Shown piece after piece: positions 36,660 to 46,133 of a stretch of DNA of 64,000 nucleotides; positions within the stretch are counted from its first letter, which is position 1, and each line of letters opens with the position of its first letter. The position numbers were made by a program, and so were the translations under genes. This DNA is from JAKJEP01 sp964580995 (GTDB taxonomy: Bacteria > Planctomycetota > Phycisphaerae > Sedimentisphaerales > SM23-30). The notes beneath the pieces are model-generated. The model saw nothing but the letters and a program-made list of their open reading frames with translations. It was not told where the DNA came from and did no database searches. Location: NCBI GenBank assembly GCA_964580995.1, contig CAZOMV010000001.1:1-64000 (forward strand), given 5' to 3'.

Positions 36660-38000
36660 TTGCTTACCAAAATTAAAAAAAACTTTTCCGGCAATTCCCT
36701 CAAAGCCCGGTTTTTACGGGGCAGTGCCTGGCTGGCAGTGGGGAATATTATAGAGAAAATTCTGGCGTTTGTCAGCACCATTATCTTGGCCCGGCTGCTG
36801 ATGCCGGAAGAATTGGGTTTGATTGTACTGATTGCCTGCATTACCGGGTTGTTTGAATGTCTGACGGAAGTGGGAATCAAGCAGTCTATTATTCAAAATA
36901 AAAAGGGTGATACCTTTGATTTCTTGAATATGGCCTGGTGGTTCCAGGTGATGCGGGGTTGCGGGCTGTTTTTACTGGCTTGTTTCATTGCACCGTGGGT
37001 TTGTCGATTTTACTTTGAAGGCCAGGAACAGGTATTGGCCCGTTATGACTGGCCGACGCTATTTGCAATGGTGCGAGTGGCATTTCTCAGTGTGTTGTTT
37101 AATGGTTTTGTCAGTCCGCGGGCGTACCTGCTGGAAAAAGAGTTCAAATTTGCCAAAGTAGTCGGCTATATGCAAAGTGCATCACTGACCGGAACGATTC
37201 TAACTATCATCCTGTCATTTGTCCTGCGGAATGCCTGGGCGATGGTATTGGGTTTTGTCTGCCAGGTATTTATACGAATGGTGATATCGTATGTGTTCTG
37301 CCCGTTCCGACCGCGGATCCGGTATCACCGGGAGAGTTGGCATGAAATTCTGCGTTTTGCCCGAGGAATGTTAGGCGCTCCCTTTTTTTCTTATATCGCT
37401 TATAAGATCGATATATTGGTGGGGGGCAGGGTGCTGGGGCCGGAATTGATCGGCCTGTACGGCTTTGCGGTGGGCTTGGCCTGTATTCCTCGTGAATTAT
37501 TTGTACGAATTATTAATCCGGTACTGATGCCCACTTTTGCCGAATGGCAGGATAATCCCGATAAATTGCGCAAGACCATAGGTCGGTTAACCGGTTATCT
37601 GATCCTTATTTTTTTACCGGTTATTGTGCTTTGCTTTTTGTTCCATAGACAGATTGTGACTGCTCTTTATGGAAAATCGTTTGAACCGGTAATGCTGGTG
37701 TTTGCTGTTTTCACTATAAATGTGCTGCTGATCATGCTTAGCATGATATTTGTCAATTTATTCATAGCCTTGGGGAGACCGGAGATTAATCGGAACTATA
37801 CTTTTATCCGGTCAGTTATTCTGATTTGTTTGACTATGCCGGCAGCTAAAATATATGGTTTAATGGGTATGGTGGTAATACAATTGATTTCCAATTTTGC
37901 TTTGGTCATATTATTTATGTACTATACCAGAAAACTGATTTCATTGAGTATTACTGATATGATACCCCCTATTTTTGTGAAAAATGCATTGATAAAATGA
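36660..38000 (+). CDS. Polysaccharide flippase (Wzx/MATE-like oligosaccharide exporter)
   Basis: Protein of 446 residues with about 12 to 14 hydrophobic helices. The N-terminal block FLRGSAWLAVGNIIEKILAF, then VSTIILARLLMPEELGLIV, is the classical start of polysaccharide biosynthesis (Wzx-like) exporters. A second motif, FSYIAYKIDILVGGRVLGPE, lies mid-protein. It would flip lipid-linked oligosaccharides across the inner membrane. The start is a TTG immediately after a repeat tract and has no clear ribosome site. It overlaps the following acetyltransferase by 4 bp (ATGA), which begins the polysaccharide cluster. Confidence 0.9.
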   Translation: MLTKIKKNFSGNSLKARFLRGSAWLAVGNIIEKILAFVSTIILARLLMPEELGLIVLIACITGLFECLTEVGIKQSIIQNKKGDTFDFLNMAWWFQVMRGCGLFLLACFIAPWVCRFYFEGQEQVLARYDWPTLFAMVRVAFLSVLFNGFVSPRAYLLEKEFKFAKVVGYMQSASLTGTILTIILSFVLRNAWAMVLGFVCQVFIRMVISYVFCPFRPRIRYHRESWHEILRFARGMLGAPFFSYIAYKIDILVGGRVLGPELIGLYGFAVGLACIPRELFVRIINPVLMPTFAEWQDNPDKLRKTIGRLTGYLILIFLPVIVLCFLFHRQIVTALYGKSFEPVMLVFAVFTINVLLIMLSMIFVNLFIALGRPEINRNYTFIRSVILICLTMPAAKIYGLMGMVVIQLISNFALVILFMYYTRKLISLSITDMIPPIFVKNALIK

Positions 38001-38617
38001 TAAGCGAAATTGCCTACTATTTTTATCGATTCAAAAAATTACGGCCGAGCGTGCTGTCACTGATAAGAAAACTGGAAAAAGGGGATTTTTATTCTGTCAC
38101 ATTAAGAAAAATATTCAGAGATTATCATAAGATTGATATAGGAATGTATAGTTATGGTTGTTTTGCTCCCCATAATATTAATCCCTTTACGTGGATCGGA
38201 AGGTATTGTTCTTTTGCTGAGGGTGTTTGCATTTTCAATGGCAACCATCCATTGGATTATCAGTCTTTGCATCCCTTTTTCTATAATCCAAAACTTGGAT
38301 ATGTCAAGGAGGAAAAGATTGTTCGGAGACACATTGAGATTGGTCATGATGTGTGGGTGGGCAGGAACGCGATTGTAACACCATCTGTAAAAAGAATTGG
38401 AAATGGAGCGGTTATTGGTGCTGGTTCGGTTGTAACTAAAGATGTACCTGATTTTGCTGTGGTTGTTGGGAATCCGGCTAGAATCATAAAATACCGGTTC
38501 GATCCGGAGATAATCGATGTGATTAATCGATCCCAATGGTGGTTGATGGATATTGGAGAATTGGTGAATGGGATGGATAAATTTACTCAGCCATTTAGCC
38601 ACAGAAATACATTGTGA
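37997..38617 (+). CDS. CatB-related O-acetyltransferase (left-handed beta-helix)
   Basis: Protein of 206 residues with hexapeptide repeats (WIGRYCSFAEGVCIFNGNHP, IEIGHDVWVGRNAIVTPSV, IGNGAVIGAGSVVTKDVPD) and the closing VVVGNPARIIKYRFD. The catalytic His of the family is expected in the FNGNHP segment. It acetylates sugars or small hydroxylated molecules, here probably a polysaccharide. It is a clear paralog of the protein at 49591-50220, which shares the YSYGCF and GNHPL/ANHPL motifs and the same length. It is coupled to the flippase gene. Confidence 0.9.
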   Translation: MISEIAYYFYRFKKLRPSVLSLIRKLEKGDFYSVTLRKIFRDYHKIDIGMYSYGCFAPHNINPFTWIGRYCSFAEGVCIFNGNHPLDYQSLHPFFYNPKLGYVKEEKIVRRHIEIGHDVWVGRNAIVTPSVKRIGNGAVIGAGSVVTKDVPDFAVVVGNPARIIKYRFDPEIIDVINRSQWWLMDIGELVNGMDKFTQPFSHRNTL

Positions 38618-38673
38618 GAGGAAAGGAAACATTTTAAAAAGGCCATGGTTACAAATTACGGTGAGTTTCCCAA

Positions 38674-40020
38674 TTGCTAGCAACTAATAACAAAAGAAAG
38701 ATTGTTATTCTGGGTACCAGTTTTGATACAGGTAATCTGGGAGTATCGGCTCTAGCCTGGTCCGCCATAAGTCTGATCCAGAAAAAATGGCCGGAAAGTG
38801 TCATTAATCTAGTTGGTAATAGTTCGGAATATAGACAGATCAATATTTCCAGCAATGTTAGTAAAATATCAATTGGTGTATGGCCGATACGGTTTTCGCC
38901 AAAAATCTTAATTAAAAATCATCTGCTAGGAATCTGGATAGGCATCTGTCTGGCCAAATTATTCCCTTTTATGGCCGAATATTGTAACCAGAAAAACAAT
39001 ACGCTGCGTGTTATTTTAAATGCTGACTTGATTGTAGATATAACCGCCGGTGACAGTTTTAGTGATATTTATGGTATCAAGCGGTTTGTTCGATTATGGC
39101 TGGAAAAACGGATTGTCCAAATAACGGAAACCCCTTTTATCCTATTGCCGCAGACATATGGGCCCTTTAAGTCAATGCTGGCACGCCTTTTGTCCAGACG
39201 GGTGCTGAATAAAGCGGCTATGATTTATTCCCGTGATAAGGAAGGGCTGGCGGTAGTGGAGAACCTGATTGGTAAGTCGGAGAAGGCGAAGTTATCTCCG
39301 GATCTAGCGTTTATTCTGGAGTCAAAGAAACCAGTTTCTAGTTGTCAGCCTTTAGTTGTTAGTCCTCAATCTCCTCAATCTCCTCAATCTCCTGAAGCTC
39401 GAAATTTAAAACCAATAACTAAAAACTATGAACTGGTTGGCTTAAACGTAAGCGGGTTGCTTTACAGCGGTGGTTATACCGGCAAAAATGAATTTGGACT
39501 AATGGGTGATTATTGTGAATTGATGAGGGAGATTGTTGAGTATTTTATTGTCCAGGAAAATACAAAAGTCCTACTGGTGCCGCATGTAGTACCGCAGGGG
39601 TGGGAAACGGAAAATGACTTGCTGGCCTGCCGTAAACTTCGGGATAGCTTGCCGGATGCAGCCAGGGGAAAAACGATGATCGTCGAATCGGATAAGGGGC
39701 AGCCTTTTTTTGACCAATGCGAAATTAAATATCTGATCGGCCAGTGTGATTTCTTCCTCGGTAGCAGGATGCATGCCACCATTGCGGCGATCTCGCAGTG
39801 TGTACCCACGGTAGGTCTGGCCTACAGCAGGAAATTTGCCGGAGTCTATGAAACCGCCGGTGTGGAAGATTGTGTGGTGGATATGCGAAGTATGACCAAT
39901 GATGAAGTGATGGGTAAGATCAGAACTCTCTATGAAAACAAATTTACCATAAAAAAACGATTGGAAACAACTATCCCGGAGGTAAAGGGGAAGATTTATA
40001 AAATTTTTGAGATGTTTTAA
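38674..40020 (+). CDS. Polysaccharide pyruvyl transferase family protein with repeat-like insertion
   Basis: Protein of 448 residues. The N-terminal ILGTSFDTGNLGVSALAWSA and the C-terminal FFLGSRMHATIAAISQCVPT are hallmarks of the polysaccharide pyruvyl transferase family (PF04230), which adds pyruvate ketals to sugars or acts as a related transferase. Between the two halves, residues about 219-250 are a low-complexity run (SPQSPQSPQSPEARNLKPIT) encoded by DNA resembling the intergenic repeat words (39330-39435). It starts at TTG 38674, downstream of another repeat fragment. Whether the insertion is tolerated in the loop between the two Rossmann halves is an inference. Confidence 0.85.
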   Translation: MLATNNKRKIVILGTSFDTGNLGVSALAWSAISLIQKKWPESVINLVGNSSEYRQINISSNVSKISIGVWPIRFSPKILIKNHLLGIWIGICLAKLFPFMAEYCNQKNNTLRVILNADLIVDITAGDSFSDIYGIKRFVRLWLEKRIVQITETPFILLPQTYGPFKSMLARLLSRRVLNKAAMIYSRDKEGLAVVENLIGKSEKAKLSPDLAFILESKKPVSSCQPLVVSPQSPQSPQSPEARNLKPITKNYELVGLNVSGLLYSGGYTGKNEFGLMGDYCELMREIVEYFIVQENTKVLLVPHVVPQGWETENDLLACRKLRDSLPDAARGKTMIVESDKGQPFFDQCEIKYLIGQCDFFLGSRMHATIAAISQCVPTVGLAYSRKFAGVYETAGVEDCVVDMRSMTNDEVMGKIRTLYENKFTIKKRLETTIPEVKGKIYKIFEMF

Positions 40021-40130
40021 TAAGTTATCAGTGGTCAGTTTTCAGTAAAGATTGGTTTGGGTGATGCAGGCAAAATCAAGGCAAACAAATAATTGAAAAC
40101 TAAAAACCATCGATTAACTATTAATTTCTA

Positions 40131-41447
40131 ATGACTAACAACTTAAAACAAAAAACTATTAATAACCGTTTACGTTCTGTGGATAATGTCGCTGCCTGGC
40201 AGTTATGCTGTGGGTGTGGGGTGTGCGCTTATGTCTGTCCTGACGAAATTGAGATGATCGATACCCTGGAATATGGCCGTCGTCCGCGATTGCGTAACGG
40301 CAAACCACAAAATAATTCATGCCCGGAAGCATTGCAGGTATGCCCGGGTATCGAATTGACACGCAATTGTGATCCCAACACACCGGGATTGATCAAAGAG
40401 CTGCTACCGGCATGGGGACCGGTACTGGGTGTCTGGGAAGGGTATGCTGCCGACCCGCAAATCCGCTTCGAAGGATCCAGCGGTGGACTGGCCACCGCCT
40501 TGGCGGCGTATGCGATTGAAAAGGCGGGTATGTATGGTGCCTTACATATTACTGCTCGGCAGGATGTTCCTTATCTTAATCATACGGTTCTGAGCCGAGA
40601 TCGCCAGGGTTTGCTGGCAGGCGCTGGCTCCCGATATGCCCCAGCCAGCCCATGTGACGGTCTGCCGAAAATCGAGGAAGCCGCAGGACCATGTGTTTTT
40701 ATCGGCAAGCCCTGCGATGTGGCGGCTGTTCGCAAGGCGGCAGTGTTACGGCCTTCGCTAGGGGAAAAGATTGGCCTGACCATTGCCTTTTTCTGTGCCG
40801 GAACCCCTTCTACTAACGGTACCCTAACCATGCTCAAGCAGATGGGAGTGAATAATCCTTCCTGTGTTCGCAGCTTGCGGTATCGCGGCCGGGGCTGGCC
40901 GGGGCTTGCCACGGTAGAATATCAAGATGAAACTGGCAAAATTCAGCAACGACAGTTGACCTATGAACAGTCATGGGGGGATATTTTGCAGAAGTATCGT
41001 CAGTGGCGCTGCTATATCTGCCCGGATCATATCGGAGAATTTGCCGATATTGCCGTGGCGGATGCCTGGCACCGCCCGGTTGGTGAACATCAGCCCGGCC
41101 GTTCGGTACTGATAGCACGGACTGAGCGAGGAAAAAATTTTATTCAAAAAGCAATGCATGATGATTATGTTAAGATTAAAGCTGTTGGTTCTGATATTTT
41201 ACCAGCTTGCCGTCCCGGTCAGGCGGCCGCGCAGGGAAACCTGTGGGCCAGAATCAAGACTCTCAAGGTTCTGCGTATACCGACTCCGGATTATAACGGT
41301 TTCGATCTACTTAAATTGTATAAGTCACAGTTGTCCACCCGACAGAAAATTCAGTCGGTAATAAGTACGATTAAACGAATATTTATAAAAAAACTTTATC
41401 AAAAACGAATGATATCTCCGTATCGATTATTACCATTCAATGAATAA
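40131..41447 (+). CDS. Coenzyme F420 hydrogenase/dehydrogenase beta-subunit family iron-sulfur protein
   Basis: Protein of 438 residues. An N-terminal ferredoxin-type Cys cluster (WQLCCGCGVCAYVCPDEIEM and, further on, CPEALQVCPGIE) precedes an FrhB-like domain with FEGSSGGLATALAAYAIEKA, VFIGKPCDVAAVRKAA, and CYICPDHIGEFADIAVADAW. FrhB-type proteins bind FAD and transfer electrons. Members in polysaccharide loci, next to pyruvyl transferases, are frequent but of unproved reaction. The first dozen residues (TNNLKQKTINNR) are encoded by DNA that looks like the repeat words upstream (40080-40160), so the true start may be further inside. Confidence 0.87.
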   Translation: MTNNLKQKTINNRLRSVDNVAAWQLCCGCGVCAYVCPDEIEMIDTLEYGRRPRLRNGKPQNNSCPEALQVCPGIELTRNCDPNTPGLIKELLPAWGPVLGVWEGYAADPQIRFEGSSGGLATALAAYAIEKAGMYGALHITARQDVPYLNHTVLSRDRQGLLAGAGSRYAPASPCDGLPKIEEAAGPCVFIGKPCDVAAVRKAAVLRPSLGEKIGLTIAFFCAGTPSTNGTLTMLKQMGVNNPSCVRSLRYRGRGWPGLATVEYQDETGKIQQRQLTYEQSWGDILQKYRQWRCYICPDHIGEFADIAVADAWHRPVGEHQPGRSVLIARTERGKNFIQKAMHDDYVKIKAVGSDILPACRPGQAAAQGNLWARIKTLKVLRIPTPDYNGFDLLKLYKSQLSTRQKIQSVISTIKRIFIKKLYQKRMISPYRLLPFNE

Positions 41448-41475
41448 AAACAGCAGTTTTTAAGTAACCTATAAT

Positions 41476-42864
41476 ATGGAATCATTTATCCGAGAAATGC
41501 CCGAAGATTTCGGCGTCAAATGGCAGAATATTACTAATATTCACCCGTTGGGTTTGGGGATGGTTATTATCCTTGGGATTACTATGCTGGTAGTCCCGAG
41601 ACGCTGGTCCATAATTCCGATGTTAATAATCGCCTGTTTTATCCCTTCAGCTCAGCAGATTTCGGTATTCAGTCTGGATTTTAGCCTTTTGCGGATTATG
41701 GTTTTGTTCGGTGTTGCCCGGATGTTTATATGGCAGGAATACCGGTTATTTATCTGGAAGAATATTGACAAGGTCATACTTTGTTATACTGCCAGTGCGG
41801 CGATTATTTTAACCATTCAGGAAGGAACTTTTAGTACTTTTGTCAATCGCTTGGGATTTTCCTTTGATATTTTGGGGATGTATTTTCTTTTTCGCTGCCT
41901 GATACGAGATTGGAAAGATATTGATTATCTGGTGATGGGTATTCTTGTTATCAGTGTTCCGGTAGCACTTTTTTTTCTTCTGGAAAATCGCACTGGTCAT
42001 AACTTGTTTTCCGTTTTTGGTGGTGTTCCTGAACTTACACGGATACGAGAGGGGCGGTTGCGCTGTCAAGGGGCTTATTCACATGCTATTCTGGCTGGTT
42101 GTTTCTGGGCGGCACTTTTACCGCTGTTTGCCGCCTTATGGTGGAAGTCGCCGAAAGGAAGGATTTGGGCTGTTACTGGCTTAGTAACCTCATGTACCAT
42201 TGTAGTTTGCTGTGCGTCGAGTACGCCGTTGATGGGGATAATTGCAGCAGTAATAGGGGGGTTGATGTATTATTGCCGAAATCATATGCGGGCTATTCGC
42301 TGGGGAATCGTATTAATGCTGATTGCTTTGCATTTGGTGATGAAGGCACCGGTCTGGCACCTGATCAGCCGCGTTAGCGCTGTGGGCGGTTCAACAGGAC
42401 ACCATAGATATGCATTAATTAATGGCGCTATCACTCATTTCTCTGAATGGGCGATTATAGGAACAAAATCAATAGCGCATTGGGATTGGGGTGCTCAAGA
42501 TATAACCAATCAATATGTTATGGAAGGTGTATGTGGTGGTTTTATAACGCTTGTTCTTTTTATTGCTATTATTGTGTTGGCTTTCCAGGGAATTGGCCGT
42601 TTATGGCGGCTATATAGTCATGACCCTTATTATCTAGCGTTGTCCTGGGCAATGGGAGTGAGCCTTTTTGTTCACTGCATTAATTTTATTGGAGTTTCCT
42701 ATTTTGGTCAGATTCATATTGTCTGGTATTTGTTATTAGCAATGATCGGCGTTATGAGTCCGGTAAAAAAACGATTCTTACCTCCCATGCAATCCATTGC
42801 CTACAAACAGTGTTTTCCTGCCAAGCATGAGGTAATAAACGTTTCCAGGAATATAAGGAGTTAA
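41476..42864 (+). CDS. O-antigen ligase/polymerase-like membrane protein
   Basis: Protein of 462 residues with about eleven helices. Near the C-terminal half lies a large loop with GGSTGHHRYALINGAITHFSEWAIIG, then WDWGAQDITNQYVMEG. This has the layout of Wzy/WaaL-type proteins, in which a periplasmic loop between the last helices carries an Arg/His-rich active region. It probably polymerises or ligates the exported repeat unit. Position after the FrhB-like gene and before the FemAB-like genes fits a polysaccharide operon. Confidence 0.8.
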   Translation: MESFIREMPEDFGVKWQNITNIHPLGLGMVIILGITMLVVPRRWSIIPMLIIACFIPSAQQISVFSLDFSLLRIMVLFGVARMFIWQEYRLFIWKNIDKVILCYTASAAIILTIQEGTFSTFVNRLGFSFDILGMYFLFRCLIRDWKDIDYLVMGILVISVPVALFFLLENRTGHNLFSVFGGVPELTRIREGRLRCQGAYSHAILAGCFWAALLPLFAALWWKSPKGRIWAVTGLVTSCTIVVCCASSTPLMGIIAAVIGGLMYYCRNHMRAIRWGIVLMLIALHLVMKAPVWHLISRVSAVGGSTGHHRYALINGAITHFSEWAIIGTKSIAHWDWGAQDITNQYVMEGVCGGFITLVLFIAIIVLAFQGIGRLWRLYSHDPYYLALSWAMGVSLFVHCINFIGVSYFGQIHIVWYLLLAMIGVMSPVKKRFLPPMQSIAYKQCFPAKHEVINVSRNIRS

Positions 42865-42870
42865 TTTCTT

Positions 42871-44082
42871 ATGGTTATTGAAAAAGCAGCTATTTTACCA
42901 GATGGCTGGAAAACAACGATTATCAGTTCACTGGATCAGGTAGAAATTGTTCGGCCGATTTGGAAGAAAATGCAGGCAGAAGAACCATATCCGGTCATCA
43001 ATGCGGATATTGATCGTTATCTTTCTGTCCTTCAGGCGTTGGAGGACAAAGCCTGTCCATTAATCGTTCTTCTGGAACGGAATGACCAGCCCCGGGCTAT
43101 GATTATCGGACGACGGGAAAAACACATTGTGCCCATACGGGTGGGATATAAAATCTTGTTTAAGCCAAAACTCGACTGTTTGGCTGTTGTTTATGGTGGT
43201 ATTCTGGGCCAGCCCGACGAACAGATCAATTCTGTGTTAGTTGTGGAATTGATGAGGTTATTGAAGCGGAGAACCGTAGATGCTGTTTATTTCAATCATT
43301 TATGTGTGGACTCGATCTTTTATAAACAGATATGCAAAATCCCTAATTTCCTAGTGCGCAATCATTTTCCCTTGATCCAACTGCATTGGCGGGTAAATAT
43401 ATCTAAAAGTAAAGGTGTGGAGGAATTTTATGCATCACTTTCTCAAAATCACAGGAAACATATAAGGAAATATTTTCGGATTCTTGAGGAAACATACAAA
43501 GGTAATGTGGATTTCCGTTGTTACCGTAAACCTGACGATGTGGCACAGGTCTGTAAAGATGTAGCTTATATCTCCCAAAGGACTTACCAACATGGATTAG
43601 GAGTTGGTTTTACAGAGGATTCTCAGAATAGTAACTTATTACGAGCTGCTGCTGAGAAAGGGTGGCTGCGAGCTTATATTCTATATATAAATGAAAATCC
43701 CGTCGCCTTTGAATTGGCTTTAAAATATAATAATATTTGTTTTGGTGAAACAGCAGGGTATGATCCTAAATGGGGCAAATATAATGTTGGTACAATTACA
43801 CAAATAAAAATACTGGAATCTGTATGTAATGAACAGGATGTCGATTATTATGATTTTGGTTTGGGACATGCTGATTATAAACAACGACTTGGTAATAAAT
43901 CTTGGCAAGAAGCAGCGTTAACTTATTTATTTGCATGTAGACCTTATCCACTTGTTATAAATACCTTAAATGCAATGAATTCCGGATTTGTATTGGGATT
44001 AACATGGTTGCTTCTGAAGACCAAGATCTTTTTGTTAATTAAGCGGATATGGCGAAGAAATTTACAGAAAATAAACGGATGA
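42871..44082 (+). CDS. FemAB/BioF2-like GNAT acyltransferase
   Basis: Protein of 403 residues with two GNAT-like halves. The second half contains LYINENPVAFELALKYNN, the Gly-rich ETAGYDPKWGKYNVGTI, and the signature DVDYYDFGLGHADYKQRLG. YDFGxGxxxYK is typical of BioF2-like acetyltransferases of exopolysaccharide loci. The product probably acylates or aminoacylates a cell-surface glycan. The start ATG follows TTTCTT without a strong ribosome site, but AAGGAG lies 14 bases upstream. The coding sequence is more A+T-rich than the Gsp genes. It stands 36 bp before a second gene of the same kind. Confidence 0.8.
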   Translation: MVIEKAAILPDGWKTTIISSLDQVEIVRPIWKKMQAEEPYPVINADIDRYLSVLQALEDKACPLIVLLERNDQPRAMIIGRREKHIVPIRVGYKILFKPKLDCLAVVYGGILGQPDEQINSVLVVELMRLLKRRTVDAVYFNHLCVDSIFYKQICKIPNFLVRNHFPLIQLHWRVNISKSKGVEEFYASLSQNHRKHIRKYFRILEETYKGNVDFRCYRKPDDVAQVCKDVAYISQRTYQHGLGVGFTEDSQNSNLLRAAAEKGWLRAYILYINENPVAFELALKYNNICFGETAGYDPKWGKYNVGTITQIKILESVCNEQDVDYYDFGLGHADYKQRLGNKSWQEAALTYLFACRPYPLVINTLNAMNSGFVLGLTWLLLKTKIFLLIKRIWRRNLQKING

Positions 44083-44118
44083 AGAGATAGAGTATGTCAT
44101 TTTGAGGAATTAGAGAAA

Positions 44119-45282
44119 ATGTTTGATAATGACCATACAATTAAGGAAATGCACTACCAGGTTGAAGTTGCCAGAGTAGAAACGTATCAGAAGTTATCCA
44201 GAGACTGGAACGATCTTTTTTCAGTTGCAACGGATGCCCCTCCTTATTTAAGCTTTCCTTGGGTGGATTCATTCATTTGTCATCAGCATATCCGCGGTGA
44301 AGTATGTATCATTATAGTTCGTATGGGGGAAAAAATAGTAGCTCTTTTACCTCTAGCTATTCGGAAAGTATGGGGTATAAAGATTGCCGAACCAATAGGT
44401 ACCGGTGAGCCCTCGTATTTAGGGTTATTACTCGATCCCGATCATATCTCTGCCGTTGATACTCTGATTGGTTATATTATTGAAAATAAAATATTTGATT
44501 CTTATTGTACAAGTGATTTATCATCAGAGGATAATGCGACGAGTTTATTACTTAAGGGTTTTGAAAAAAATAAATTTCATTCATTTTATTGTAAAAGAAA
44601 TCCTTGCTATTTTATTAAGTTGGAAACTGACTTTAACAATTATTTACAACACAACAAATCATCCCGCTCGAGGCAAAACTTGCGAAATCAGGAGAAGAAG
44701 GTTTTTTCCTCGGGTCAAGTTGAAATTCAACGGTATCGGGGTAATGAGATTACGGAAGAAGTACATCGCCGTTGTATGCTTTTGCAGAAAGAAAGCTGGA
44801 TGAATCGTCGGGGGGCAGCGGTTCTAGGACAAAAGTTTTATCGGCATCTTTTTTTAACCATGTCACAAATGGGGTACGGCCATGCCTGGTTAATGACAAT
44901 TGATGGCCAAGACGCTGCTTTTGGATATGCGTTGATTGATAAAAATAAACTATTTTATGAGTGGACTGCTTTTCATATGAAATACACCCCAAAGCTTTCT
45001 GTTGGCCGTGTATTGTTGCTCAATCTAATTCGCGACGCCTGTACAGAAAGGATTGATCATTTTGATTTTGGTCACGGGTATGGAGAATATAAAGCATTTT
45101 TTGCGACGGGTTCATATTGGGTAAGTCGTGTAATTGCTGGCCGGGGTATTAAGGGGTATGTTCCTGTTTTAGTGTATGGTACAATATGGAAAGCTTACCA
45201 AAACGAGTTAATTCGATCTGTGTATAAGAGGATTAAAATGTTATGGGCGTATTTCAATCCCAAACGAGCTTCTTTTAATTGA
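44119..45282 (+). CDS. FemAB/BioF2-like GNAT acyltransferase (second copy)
   Basis: Protein of 387 residues in the same family as 42871-44082. Shared features are an N-terminal PPYLSFPWVDSFICHQ, then LMTIDGQDAAFGYALIDKNK, TPKLSVGRVLLLNLI and IDHFDFGHGYGEYKAFFATG. Sequence identity to the neighbour is only partial, so it is an old duplication or two separate acquisitions. The end is basic (RSVYKRIKMLWAYFNPKRAS). The cytoplasmic location and polysaccharide substrate are inferred from context. Confidence 0.8.
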   Translation: MFDNDHTIKEMHYQVEVARVETYQKLSRDWNDLFSVATDAPPYLSFPWVDSFICHQHIRGEVCIIIVRMGEKIVALLPLAIRKVWGIKIAEPIGTGEPSYLGLLLDPDHISAVDTLIGYIIENKIFDSYCTSDLSSEDNATSLLLKGFEKNKFHSFYCKRNPCYFIKLETDFNNYLQHNKSSRSRQNLRNQEKKVFSSGQVEIQRYRGNEITEEVHRRCMLLQKESWMNRRGAAVLGQKFYRHLFLTMSQMGYGHAWLMTIDGQDAAFGYALIDKNKLFYEWTAFHMKYTPKLSVGRVLLLNLIRDACTERIDHFDFGHGYGEYKAFFATGSYWVSRVIAGRGIKGYVPVLVYGTIWKAYQNELIRSVYKRIKMLWAYFNPKRASFN

Positions 45283-45347
45283 AAATAACACGCCAAGTGT
45301 GAGGTAATGTATTAATATTTTATGGAATGTAGTACAAGTTTAGCTGA

Positions 45348-46007
45348 ATGGTATACAAGATGCAAATATTTCTCAAGGAAATAGGTAAGAATGTTATAGT
45401 CCGCAGGGCGACATTTGATGATATTGACCGTCTGTGTAAAATATCCAAAGAGTGTTTTCAGAATGATATACAGGATCAGGGTTTGCTATTTATAGCCCGT
45501 AAATGGTGGCAGCTACGCATAAATTCAGCCGAGATTGAAATAGGGGTAGTTGAAATTGACAATCAAGTGTGCGCTTTTTGTATAATCGTTTTAAATGAGC
45601 ATCAATGGAAAAAACAAATCCAAAAAAAGAAAATATTAAAAATACTTTCAATACTTTCATTGTGTAGGCACCTATCTTTATGCAGATTATTTATAATTAA
45701 ATTATCAAGAAAGATATCTTCTTTTTTCGCTGGTAAAGAGGAGAATGTAAGTATTAGGACTTTACCCAGAGAAAGAATCAGGATCGAACCTATTGCGGTG
45801 GCAAAACGGAATCGCAAATGTGGTCTTGCGAAATTGCTTTTGCGATGGGCGGAGAATAGGGCATTTGAATCGAATAGAAGGACTATTTGGCTTACTGTGG
45901 ACAAAAGCAATTATTCTGCCCAATGCCTTTACGAATCTTTAGGGTATCAACTATTTATGACAACAAAATACCAAGGTTTTTATATGAAACAGGTTGAAAA
46001 AAAGTAA
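45348..46007 (+). CDS. GNAT family N-acetyltransferase
   Basis: Protein of 219 residues with the GNAT fold. The acetyl-CoA loop region is IEPIAVAKRNRKCGLAKLLL (R/Q-x-x-G-x-G/A-type with CGLA), followed by AENRAFESNRRTIWLTVDKS and NYSAQCLYESLGYQ, the classical closing motif. An ATG at 45360 (MQIFLKEIG) is an alternative to 45348. Codon use is A+T-rich. The substrate is unknown. Confidence 0.82.
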   Translation: MVYKMQIFLKEIGKNVIVRRATFDDIDRLCKISKECFQNDIQDQGLLFIARKWWQLRINSAEIEIGVVEIDNQVCAFCIIVLNEHQWKKQIQKKKILKILSILSLCRHLSLCRLFIIKLSRKISSFFAGKEENVSIRTLPRERIRIEPIAVAKRNRKCGLAKLLLRWAENRAFESNRRTIWLTVDKSNYSAQCLYESLGYQLFMTTKYQGFYMKQVEKK

Positions 46008-46133
46008 AATTGGACAGTGTGGAAAATATACAGGCAGGTGGTCGTACATTTTGATCCAGAATGGCCATAGCCGGTTGGGTTGGGTAGATGGTTTTTAATG
46101 AGATGTGACATATTCTGTGACGGTAAGAATTAA

